A stretch of 47,071 nucleotides of DNA, taken from the NCBI GenBank assembly GCA_009026175.1, contig WBTZ01000020.1:1-47071 (forward strand). Direction: 5' to 3'. The notes under the pieces were generated by a model, which did no database searches, was not told where the DNA came from, and saw nothing but the letters and a program-made list of their open reading frames with translations. Each line of letters starts with the position of its first letter. Within the stretch, counting starts at the first letter, position 1. This DNA comes from Zoogloea sp. Its GTDB lineage: Bacteria; Pseudomonadota; Gammaproteobacteria; Burkholderiales; Rhodocyclaceae. This document shows, piece after piece, positions 1 to 8,200 of the stretch. A program made the position numbers and the translations under genes.

Positions 1-140
1 GGTCGGGAGGGTGGCGGTGCGTAGCTCTTGCGGGGCGACGGGAGCTGCGGCCTCGAAGGGCAGCTACCGACCCAGAGCCGTCGGTCGCAATGCGCAGGCA
101 GCACGACCGGAGTCTGGTGCAGGCCAGTCATTCGAGCTTG

Positions 141-147
141 GTTAGAC
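141..147 (+). other. Integron-type core site (GTTRRRY) before the OXA gene
   Basis: The heptamer GTTAGAC matches the GTTRRRY core consensus at which integron integrases join cassettes. It lies 16 nt before the ATG of the OXA gene, the tight spacing usual for the 5' edge of a gene cassette. Upstream (1-140) I cannot fold a convincing full attC partner, and no integrase is in view. A 7-nt match can occur by chance; the position and the OXA-2-like gene behind it are what give it weight. Confidence 0.45.
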
Positions 148-163
148 GACTACAATTAGCACA

Positions 164-961
164 ATGAATCGACGTAACCTCATTCTCCTTGTCCTATCAA
201 CGGCCCTTGTGTTTGGAGCACGTGCTGCCCCCATTTCACTGGAGCGGACAGACTGGTCCAGTTTCTTTGCCGCATCCGAGGCTCACGGCACCATCGTCGT
301 CTTGGACAACCGCAATGGGAATAACGTGGCGTTCGTTTACGACCCGGAGCGCGCAGCCCGTCGCTACTCGCCGGCTTCGACCTTCAAGATTCCTCACAGC
401 TTGTTTGCTCTTGACGCGGGAATTCTTCGTGATGAGTTCCAGGTAATCCCGTGGGATGGGATCAAGCGTTCGACAGAGGCGTGGAATGAGGACCAGAACC
501 TACGCTCCGCGATGCGTAATTCGACTGTCTGGGTCTACGAACGATTTGCCAGACAGCTTGGTGATGCGCGTGAGATTGAGTACATGCGAAAGATTGCATA
601 TGGCAACGCAGTTGCTGAAGGCAGCAAACCTTTCTGGGTCGAAGGCGATCTAGCAATTTCGGCCAATGAACAAATATCGTTTTTGGGTCATCTCTATCGA
701 AACGAACTGCCATTCCGGGTCGAGCATCAGCGGCTCGTCAAGGATGTGATGGTGAATGAGGCAGGTCGTGATTGGATATTGCGGGCCAAGACCGGCTGGA
801 GTGGAAAGATTGGCTGGTGGGTAGGCTGGGTCGAGTGGCCAACCGGACCGGTATTCTTCGCACTGAACATCGACACGCCCAACAGATTGGATGACCTCTC
901 AAAGCGGCAAGAGATTACGCGCAACATACTTCGCTCCATCAAGGCTCTGCCACCGACTTGA
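164..961 (+). CDS. blaOXA: Class D (OXA-2-like) beta-lactamase
   Basis: A 265-residue serine beta-lactamase that hydrolyses beta-lactams in the periplasm. An N-terminal signal peptide ends near residue 22 (ARA-AP). All class D motifs are present: STFK at 72-75 with catalytic Ser72 and the Lys75 that is carbamylated in this family, S-T-V at 120-122, YGN at 146-148, KTG at 209-211, and the conserved Trp158 near the active site. The segments YRNELPFRVEHQRLVKD and GWWVGWVEWPTGPVFFALN are characteristic of the OXA-2 group. Length is normal. The ATG at 164 follows the core site at 141-147, and no strong Shine-Dalgarno is visible. Base composition is clearly lower in GC than the core genes further right, which with the core site suggests acquisition as a cassette. 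The hydrolysis spectrum cannot be read from sequence. Confidence 0.95.
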   Translation: MNRRNLILLVLSTALVFGARAAPISLERTDWSSFFAASEAHGTIVVLDNRNGNNVAFVYDPERAARRYSPASTFKIPHSLFALDAGILRDEFQVIPWDGIKRSTEAWNEDQNLRSAMRNSTVWVYERFARQLGDAREIEYMRKIAYGNAVAEGSKPFWVEGDLAISANEQISFLGHLYRNELPFRVEHQRLVKDVMVNEAGRDWILRAKTGWSGKIGWWVGWVEWPTGPVFFALNIDTPNRLDDLSKRQEITRNILRSIKALPPT

Positions 962-1351
962 TGAGGCATGACGATGTCTGTTGTTTGCCAAGAGCAGTCA
1001 GCCTGCCTTGCATAGGTGACGGGCAGCTCAGGCCGCGATACCGCCGCCGGACCTTCGCTCCAGGCGAGCGCTCAACTCCTTTACCTTCCGTCGACTACCC
1101 GAGTCACCAAGGGCTGCAGGCTGATGCTGCTCAGGTCCTATGGTCGTCATACTGCGTCGGCACCTTTACGGGGTGACTTTCCGTTTTTCCACGCTGGATT
1201 GGCCGGCAGTTCGCCCCGGCGGGCGACTCGCTGCTTTGCTTCGCATGCAGGGGTGGCTGAAGCCGCCCCTGCATGCGCCCCTGCTTGACTCAAATCCGCG
1301 GTGGGCCAACGGAGGAAACCGTGCTCCCCGCCTGCTGAAACGAAGCAAACC
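962..1351. other. Non-coding stretch between the OXA gene and the sulfatase
   Basis: This 390-base gap has no convincing gene; its short open frames look like nothing I recognise. It contains a near-perfect 34-base palindrome (1243-1276). The usual 3' partner of a gene cassette, an attC beginning RYYYAAC just after the OXA stop, is not evident. An isolated GCTCAAC occurs near 1070 without a matching GTTGAGC downstream. Confidence 0.6.
1243..1276. repeat. 34-base near-perfect palindrome
   Basis: The left arm GCATGCAGGGGTGGCT (1243-1258) and the right arm AGCCGCCCCTGCATGC (1261-1276) pair over 16 positions with one G-U/mismatch and a 2-base loop (GA). No T-run follows on either strand, so it is not a classical intrinsic terminator. 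It could be a REP-like intergenic palindrome, a transcript-end stabiliser, or a remnant of a mobile element end. Confidence 0.75.
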
Positions 1352-3100
1352 TCAGCGCACTTCGCGCGGCTGCATCCTCACCTCGATGGACAGGTCCTCG
1401 TAGTACTTGCCACCGTTGCTGTAGCCAGGCCGGTTGGCCAGGTTGTCGATCTCCAGGGTGCCGGTCTCGGCCACGTACTGCTTCCAGTCGGCCAGCAACT
1501 CCTTGAGCTTGGCCGGTTGGGCGGTGGCCAGGTTGCGGCTCTCGGTGCGGTCCTTGGCGATGTTGTAGAGCTCCCAGGTGCCTTCACCCCACGGCGTGTT
1601 GGCGTACACGATCTTCCAGTCGCCCTTGCGCAAGGCCTTGCGGCCGCCCAGTTCCCAGCCCACCACGTCGTTCTTGCCGCGCACGCCGGGCGCCTTGCCT
1701 TGCAGGTAGGGCAGCATGGACTTGCCGCGCAGGGGCAGCACTTCACGGCCCTGGTACTCAGTGCCCGGGTGGGTCACGCCGGCGATCTGGTAGATGGTGG
1801 GGGCCACATCCATCACGTGGGCAAACTCACGCTTGATGGTGCCGCCTCCGATGCCCGGCCCCCAGGCGATGGCGGGCACGGAGATGCCCCCCTCGTACAT
1901 GAAGGACTTGTAGAGCTTGAAGGGGGTCGAGCCGACCTGGGCCCAGCCCGGTCCGTACTCGATGAAGGAGCCCGGCTTGCCGATGTTGGCGGTGCTGTTG
2001 TCCATGTCCTTGTGGATCCACTCGCGGGTGCGGCCCACGTCGTAAACCGAGTTGCCGTCGGCGCCGTTGTCGGACATGAAGAACACGAAGGTGTTGTCCA
2101 GCTCGCCCTTTTGCTTGAGGTAGTCGAGCACACGGCCGATCTGGCGGTCCATGTTGTCGATCATGGCGGCGTAAACCGTCATGCGGCGGGCTTCGGAGGC
2201 TTGCTGCTCGGGCGTCAGGCTGTCCCAGCGGGGCCAGTAGGGGTGGCCTTCGTACACGGGGGTGTCGGCGGGGACGAGGCCGAGCTTCTTCATGCGCTCC
2301 AGGCGCTCCTTGCGCAGCCGGTCGTAGCCTTCCTTGTAGCGGCCTTCGTACTTGGCGATGTCTTCGTCGGGGGCGTGCAGCGGCCAGTGGGGCGCGGTGA
2401 AGGCCAGGTAGGCGAAGAAGGGCTTGCCGGAGTCTTCGCCGTTCTTCATGTACTCGAGGAGCTTGTCGGTGAAGGCCACCGACGAGTAGAAGCCGTCGCG
2501 GGGGATGTCGATGGCCTTGCCGTTCTCCCGGTACACCGCCTTGGGCGGCTTGGCCGGGTCCAGGGCGACAATGCCGCTCTGGTCGCCCCAGTGGCTGGCC
2601 CCGCCCATCACCATGGCGTAGGACTGCTCGAAGCCACGGGTGGCCGGGCTGAACTGCTCGGGCACACCGAGGTGCCATTTGCCGGCCATCAGGGTGCGGT
2701 AGCCGCCATCCTTGAGGATCTGGGCCATCGGCACGACGCGGTCGTTGAGGTAGCCCTCGTAGCCGGGCTTGCCCTTCTGCTCGGCGGTGATCAGCTCAGC
2801 CATGTCGCCAAAGCCGACCAGGTGGTTGTCCGAGCCGGACAACAGCATGGCCCGGGTGGGCGAGCAGAAGGGTGCGGCGTAGAAACTGGTCATGCGCACC
2901 CCCGTGCGGGCCAGCGCGTCCAGGTTGGGGGTGGAAATCTCGGCGCCGAAGCTGCCCAGGTCGGTGTAGCCCAGGTCGTCGGCGACGATCAACAGGATGT
3001 TGGGGCGCTTGGCCGGAGCGCTGTCGGGCTTGGCAGCAGGTGCGGCGAGCGCCAGGGCAGGCGCCCACAGGGTGGCGAGCAGCAAGGGCAGGGTTTTCAT
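1352..3100 (-). CDS. Exported arylsulfatase (class I, formylglycine type)
   Basis: A 582-residue sulfatase of the alkaline-phosphatase-like fold that releases sulfate from sulfate esters. The ATG at 3100 was chosen because GGAG precedes it by a few bases and because it begins a clean signal peptide (MKTLPLLLATLWAPALALA). The frame stays open further upstream without homology. Hallmarks follow in order: metal-binding ILLIVADDLGYTDLG just after the leader, the formylglycine motif C-S-P-T-R (in FCSPTRAMLLSG) whose Cys must be oxidised, GKWHLG, and the distal metal motif MSDNGADGN. Length is typical of proteobacterial arylsulfatases. No formylglycine-generating enzyme or anaerobic sulfatase maturase is in the window, so maturation must be supplied elsewhere. 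The natural substrate cannot be told from sequence. Confidence 0.93.
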   Translation of the reverse strand: MKTLPLLLATLWAPALALAAPAAKPDSAPAKRPNILLIVADDLGYTDLGSFGAEISTPNLDALARTGVRMTSFYAAPFCSPTRAMLLSGSDNHLVGFGDMAELITAEQKGKPGYEGYLNDRVVPMAQILKDGGYRTLMAGKWHLGVPEQFSPATRGFEQSYAMVMGGASHWGDQSGIVALDPAKPPKAVYRENGKAIDIPRDGFYSSVAFTDKLLEYMKNGEDSGKPFFAYLAFTAPHWPLHAPDEDIAKYEGRYKEGYDRLRKERLERMKKLGLVPADTPVYEGHPYWPRWDSLTPEQQASEARRMTVYAAMIDNMDRQIGRVLDYLKQKGELDNTFVFFMSDNGADGNSVYDVGRTREWIHKDMDNSTANIGKPGSFIEYGPGWAQVGSTPFKLYKSFMYEGGISVPAIAWGPGIGGGTIKREFAHVMDVAPTIYQIAGVTHPGTEYQGREVLPLRGKSMLPYLQGKAPGVRGKNDVVGWELGGRKALRKGDWKIVYANTPWGEGTWELYNIAKDRTESRNLATAQPAKLKELLADWKQYVAETGTLEIDNLANRPGYSNGGKYYEDLSIEVRMQPREVR

Positions 3101-3193
3101 GGTGTCTCCTCGGGATTCTTGTGTGGCCGGCGCACAAGACCGGCTCACACATTCTTGGATAAATCTCGAGATTGCGCAGATCTCTATCCACGC

Positions 3194-3210
3194 GTTCCAC
3201 CACGTGGAAC
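3194..3210. promoter_or_regulatory. Hyphenated palindrome upstream of the sulfatase
   Basis: GTTCCAC-CAC-GTGGAAC is a perfect 7-bp inverted repeat with a 3-base centre. It lies 94 bp upstream of the sulfatase ATG and touches the boundary of the duplicated uvrA fragment (3211). It could be an operator for the sulfatase. It resembles a ParB parS site split by 3 extra bases, which should abolish ParB recognition. Confidence 0.35.
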
Positions 3211-3360
3211 TTAGGCCCTCCTTGCCGCCATGAACTCGCCGAGGATCCGCCCGGTGTGGGAGCGGGCCACCTGCACCACGCTTTCCGGCGGCCCTTCGGC
3301 GACGATCTCGCCACAGGACAGGGTCGAACAGAGTTGGCCTGACAGTTCCTCGATACGCAT
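3211..3360 (-). pseudogene. Detached 3' end of the uvrA-type gene
   Basis: Positions 3213-3314 are identical to the last 33-34 codons and stop region of the uvrA-type gene at 5262-5363. Here the frame ends in TAA instead of TGA. Beyond the repeat it reads back into unrelated sequence to an ATG at 3360, giving a chimeric 49-codon frame (MRIEELSGQLCSTLSCGE then uvrA). I see no sign that it is functional. It is best read as a remnant of a duplication. Confidence 0.8.
3213..3314. repeat. 102-bp direct repeat, copy A
   Basis: Identical over all 102 bases to 5262-5363 and in the same orientation. The two copies enclose the RCC1-repeat gene. Identity stops at base 3212 (T, against C at 5261) and at 3315 (A, against C at 5364). 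Confidence 0.97.
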
Positions 3361-3520
3361 CCGTCTTAAGCCATGGTGTCAACTTCAGCAAAGCGCGCTG
3401 CAAATCTGATACAACATCAATCCAAACGGTATATTCAAAATCAATCAGAGACAGCCAGCGCGCTCAATTCCTGGCATCCGCTTCCACGAAGCGATCGTCC
3501 ATCGACAACGGAGTCACCCT

Positions 3521-5218
3521 ATGCGCTCATCCCATCACCCCCATGACAATCGTTACGTGCTCAGCTGGAAATCCATCGCCTTGATGTCCTCATTGAGTGC
3601 CGCCCTTGCCAGCTGCGGAGGGGGCGGAGGCGGTTCCGCGCCACCCTCGCAGGGCGAACCGGGCTCAGGCGCAGCAAGCGCGCGCATCACCAACCTTCCG
3701 AGCGGCAAGCTGCAGTGGGAGATATCGACCCCGTTGAACATCGAACTCAAGGCGCCGGACGGCACCCTCGTTACCCAGGCCCTGAGCTGCAGCAGTGACG
3801 ATCCGACCTCATTGGATATCTCTCCTGACTGCACCTCCGCGCGTATCCATCGCCTCGGCAACCCGTCATTCACCGTATCCGGGGGCCAGATTGCGGCGAA
3901 GATCACGGTCAAGGGCATTCCACAGCGCCATCCACTGCCGCATGCGCCGGTGAGCGGCGTCCGGACGGGAGCGGGAGGAACCTATTCCGCCACTGGAAGC
4001 GATGGGCGCCCCTGGTATTGGGGGAGCAACACCTACGGTTTGCTGGCCCAATTGACGGATTACGACACCCTGCAGAACAGTGGGCCGGTGAGCGCAAGAG
4101 AAAATGCGACAACGCTGATGAGCGGCATTGTGAGCACCTCCATCGGCAGCGACGCCAGTTTCGCGCTGACGGAAGAGGGAGAGATCTGGTCATGGGGAAA
4201 CAATAATGAGGGTGTCCTGGGCCGGTCGACCGCCAACAGCGCGGCCATCCTGCCCGGAAAAGTCCGCAATACCGACGACACGGGCAAGCTTGGCCACATC
4301 GTCCAGGTTGCGTCCGGCGCTTCGAATGCAGCGGCCCTCAGTGATGACGGATACGTCTATACCTGGGGCACAAGGTATGCCCTGGGCCAGGGCCTCACTG
4401 CCGTCGGCTCGCGCCCCGACCGCGTCCGATTGCCCGACGGCAGCCCTCTCAAGGACGTCGTGCAGATCAGTACGGGCGGCAGCTTCACCATCGCCCTTAC
4501 ACGCTCGGGCGCCGTGTATGCATGGGGATCTCATCCCATCGAGAACGTGGGAGACATTGTCATTACCCTGCCCTCAACGACAGAGTACTTTGCCACTCCC
4601 GTTATCAGGGCAGACGGCCAGGGCGCGCTGTCCAGCATCGTCAGCATCAGCGCCGGCTACGGGCACAGCCTGGCGTTGACGGACGACGGACGGATTTACG
4701 CCTGGGGCTCAAACATGCTGGGCGAATTGGGCCAAGGGGCGCCCAGCTCTTCTTATGTGGCTCTGGCGCAACGGGTCCATGCCCCCGCGGGCATGACAGG
4801 CGAGCTTACCAATGTTGTCGCGATCAGCGCGGGCGGCGCCTTCTCATTGGCCCTCACTACGTCGGGCCAGGTGTATAGCTGGGGGTATGGGGGAAACGGA
4901 CTCCTGGGTGAAGGATTGACCCCTTTGCCACAGAGTGTGCGCTCGCTCCCGGACTTTGTGGCCAGCACCTCGGGCTCGGGAACACTGAATGGGGTCAAAG
5001 CCATCGGGGCGGCCAGCCGCAATGGGTATGCCCTCCTCGCTTCAGGGCAAATCCTCGCCTGGGGTGCCAACGCCAGCAACGAACTCGGCCAGAACCTGAC
5101 TTCGAGCCAGACCCCAGGTTCGAACATACCGCTCCCGGTCAAGAATGCCACTGGCAGCGGTGCGCTCTTGATCGGCGACATGAGCGAATTCTTCAATCTG
5201 AATCGCATTGCCCGATAG
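3521..5218 (+). CDS. RCC1-repeat (beta-propeller) lipoprotein
   Basis: A 565-residue predicted lipoprotein. The N-terminus has a hydrophobic stretch (residues 17-31) and a lipobox L-A-S-C with Cys32, followed by a Gly-rich linker. After an Ig-like or uncharacterised region (about 50-135) come about seven RCC1 repeats with the typical W-G-x-N and G-x-L-G-x-G pattern: WGSNTYGLL, WSWGNNNEGVLG, YTWGTRYALGQG, YAWGSH, YAWGSNMLGELGQG, YSWGYGGNGLLGEG and AWGANASNELGQN. A seven-bladed propeller at the cell surface or in the periplasm is likely; bacterial members are usually binding or scaffold proteins of unknown ligand. GGAG at 3510-3513 supports the start. Its composition is less GC-rich than its neighbours, and it sits alone between 102-bp direct repeats. 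It converges on the uvrA-type gene, with 41 bp between the stops and no terminator hairpin. Confidence 0.88.
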   Translation: MRSSHHPHDNRYVLSWKSIALMSSLSAALASCGGGGGGSAPPSQGEPGSGAASARITNLPSGKLQWEISTPLNIELKAPDGTLVTQALSCSSDDPTSLDISPDCTSARIHRLGNPSFTVSGGQIAAKITVKGIPQRHPLPHAPVSGVRTGAGGTYSATGSDGRPWYWGSNTYGLLAQLTDYDTLQNSGPVSARENATTLMSGIVSTSIGSDASFALTEEGEIWSWGNNNEGVLGRSTANSAAILPGKVRNTDDTGKLGHIVQVASGASNAAALSDDGYVYTWGTRYALGQGLTAVGSRPDRVRLPDGSPLKDVVQISTGGSFTIALTRSGAVYAWGSHPIENVGDIVITLPSTTEYFATPVIRADGQGALSSIVSISAGYGHSLALTDDGRIYAWGSNMLGELGQGAPSSSYVALAQRVHAPAGMTGELTNVVAISAGGAFSLALTTSGQVYSWGYGGNGLLGEGLTPLPQSVRSLPDFVASTSGSGTLNGVKAIGAASRNGYALLASGQILAWGANASNELGQNLTSSQTPGSNIPLPVKNATGSGALLIGDMSEFFNLNRIAR

Positions 5219-5259
5219 GCGGAAGATACACCCCCACCCCGAGCGGCACTTATCCCCTC

Positions 5260-8200
5260 TCAGGCCCTCCTTGCCGCCATGAACTCGCCGAGGATCCGCC
5301 CGGTGTGGGAGCGGGCCACCTGCACCACGCTTTCCGGCGGCCCTTCGGCGACGATCTCGCCACCGCCGTCGCCGCCCTCGGGCCCCAGGTCGATGAGCCA
5401 GTCGGCCTCGGCCATCAGGTCCAGGTCGTGCTCGATGACCAGCACCGTGTGGCCGGCGTCGGCCAGGCGGTGCAGCACGTGGATGAGCTTCTCCACGTCG
5501 GCCATGTGCAGGCCGACGGTGGGTTCGTCGAGCACGTAGAGAGTGTGCTTCTCGGGCGGCAGGGGGCGGCCGGGGCCGGCGGCGGATTCACCGGCGCGGC
5601 CGCGCACCTTGGCCAGCTCGGAGACCAGCTTGATGCGCTGGGCCTCGCCGCCACTCAAGGTGGGGCTGGGCTGGCCGAGGGTCAGGTAGCCCAGGCCCAC
5701 GTCCTGCAGCAGGCGCAGCGGGTGGGCGATGGAGGGATGGGCGGCGAAGAAATCCACGGCCTCCTCCACCGCCATGCCCAGCACCTCGGCGACGCTCCTG
5801 CCCTTCCAGTGCACGGTCAGGGTCTCGGGGTTGAAGCGGGCGCCGCCGCAGGCCTCGCAGGGCATCTTCACGTCGGGCAGGAAGTTCATCTCGATGGTGA
5901 TCTGGCCCTGGCCCTCGCACACCGGGCAGCGCCCGGCCCCGGTGTTGAAGGAGAAGCGCGAGGCCGTCCAGCCGCGCATCTTGGCCTCGGTGGTCTCGGC
6001 GAACATCTTGCGAATGGCGTCCCAGAAGCCGATGTAGGTGGCCGGGCAGGAGCGCGGCGTCTTGCCGATGGGGGTCTGGTCCACCTCGAGCAGGCGGCCG
6101 ATCAGCTCGCGGCCCTCCAGCCCGGCGCAGCCCACCGGCGCGCCGGCGGCCAGGCTGGCGTGCACCACGTCGCGGGCGAAGGTGGACTTGCCGGAGCCGG
6201 AGACGCCGGTCACCACGGTGAGGCGGCCGAGGGGCACGCGGGCGGAGACGCCCTTGAGGTTGTGCAGGGTGGCGTTGCGGACGTGCAGCGCCGGGTGGTC
6301 GGCCGCCACCGCCCGGCGCGGGCCCAGCGGGTGCACCAGGGGGTGGTTGAAGCAGCGCCCGGTGGCCGAATCCGGCGCCGCCATCAGGTCGGCCAGGCGG
6401 CCCTGGGCGATGATCTGGCCGCCGCGTACGCCTGCGCCGGGGCCGATGTCGATGACGTGGTCGGCGCGGCGGATGGTGTCCTCGTCGTGCTCCACCACCA
6501 GCAGGGTGTTGCCGCGGCCGCGCAGGGCTTCCAGGGTGTCGAGCAGCAGCTGGTTGTCGCGGGGGTGCAGGCCGATGGTCGGCTCGTCGAGGATGTAACA
6601 CACACCGGTGAGGTTGGAGCCGAGCTGGGCCGCCAGGCGGATGCGCTGGGCCTCGCCGCCGGACAGGGTGGGCGCGGCCCGGTCGAGGGCCAGGTAGCCG
6701 AGGCCGACCTTCTGCAGGAAGTCGAGGCGGCCACGGATCTCGGACACCAGGTCGCGGCCGATCTCGGCTTCGCGGCGGGCCAGCTGCAGCGCCTCGAAGA
6801 AACCCGAGGCCTTGCCCACCGCCAGGGACGACAGCTCGTGCAGGCCCAGGTCGCGGAAGCGCACGGCCCGCGCCACCGGGTTGAGGCGGGCGCCGTGGCA
6901 GCTCGGGCAGGCCTCCTCGCTGTCGGTCTCCAGCTCGCCCAGGTCCAGGTCGTCGGGGTTGTCGACCTTGCCGGCGATGCGGATGCCGGTGCCGTAGCAG
7001 TCGGGGCACCAGCCGTGCTTGGCGTTGTAGGAGAACAGGCGCGGATCGGGCTCGGGGAAGCTGGTGCCGCAGTCCGGGCAGGCGCGCAGGGTGGACAGGG
7101 TGATGAGCGGGGCGCCGGGCGCGCCGAGGGGCAGCACCTTGAGCACACCCTTGCCGTGCTCCAGCGCGGCCTCGACGTAATCGCGCAGCAGGGCCTCGGT
7201 GTCGGGCCCGACCTTGACCATGCCCAGCGGCAGCTCGATGTTGTGTTCCTTGTAGCGGTCGAGGCGCGGCCACTTGCGGGTGGGCAGGTAGTCGCCATCG
7301 ACGCGCAGCTGGTCGAAGCCCTTGCCCCGCGCCCACTTGGCCAAATCGGTGTACAAGCCCTTGCGGTTCACCACCAGGGGCGCCAGCAGCTCCACCGACT
7401 GCCCGGCGCAGTCGCGCTGGATCTGGGCGACGATGGCCTCGAAGCTCTGCGGTGTGACCGGCACGTCGCAGTCGGGGCAGTACTGGGTGCCCAGCTTGAC
7501 GTAGAGCAGGCGCAGGAAGGGCTGGATCTCGGTGAGGGTGCCCACCGTGCTCTTGCGCCCGCCGCGGCTGACCCGCTGTTCGATGGCCACCGTGGGCGGG
7601 ATGCCGAAGATCGCATCCACCTCGGGGCGCGCCGAGGGCTGGGCAAACTGGCGGGCGTAGGCGTTGAGGGATTCCAGGTAGCGCCGCTGGCCCTCGCCGA
7701 AGACGATGTCGAAGGCCAGGGTGGACTTGCCCGAACCGGACAGGCCGGTGATCACCGTGAACTTGTCCCGCGGGATGTCCAGGCTGATGTTCTTGAGGTT
7801 GTGATGGCGGGCGTGGCGGATGGTGATGGCCTTCTGCGCCACGGCCCGGTAGCGCGGTGCCGGCTCGGCAACCCGCGGCGCGGCCTGCATGGCCGACAGC
7901 TGGGCGGCGTAGTCGGCCAGCGCCTTGCCGGTGTGGGAGGCCGGTGTGGCGATGAGCGCGTCCGGCGTGCCTTCGGCGACGATCATCCCGCCGCCGCTGC
8001 CGCCCTCGGGGCCGAGGTCCACCAGCCAGTCGGCGGCGGCGATCACGTCCAGGTTGTGCTCGATGACCACCAGGGAGTGGCCGGCATCCAGCAGCTTCTC
8101 GAAGGCCGACAGGAGCCGCGCCACGTCCTCGAAGTGGAGGCCGGTGGTGGGCTCGTCGAACAGGAAGAGCAGGCCGGGCCCGGCGCCGCCGTCGCCGGCC

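Larger units (their letters stand above)
3101..3520. other. Divergent intergenic region: sulfatase / RCC1 gene, with a uvrA fragment
   Basis: It holds the leader of the sulfatase with several short inverted repeats (CTTGTG at 3118-3123 with CACAAG at 3133-3138; GTTCCAC at 3194-3200 with GTGGAAC at 3204-3210), then the detached 3' end of the uvrA-type gene (3211-3314), then an A/T-rich stretch around 3400-3450 that probably carries the promoter of the RCC1-repeat gene. Confidence 0.6.

Noticed and set aside
1-140. Possible complete attC before the OXA gene
   Set aside because: Only the right-hand core GTTAGAC is clear; I could not find a paired RYYYAAC or complementary inner boxes.
3194-3210. 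ParB parS site
   Set aside because: The half-sites are separated by three extra bases compared with the parS consensus, so ParB recognition is unlikely; kept only as a palindrome.
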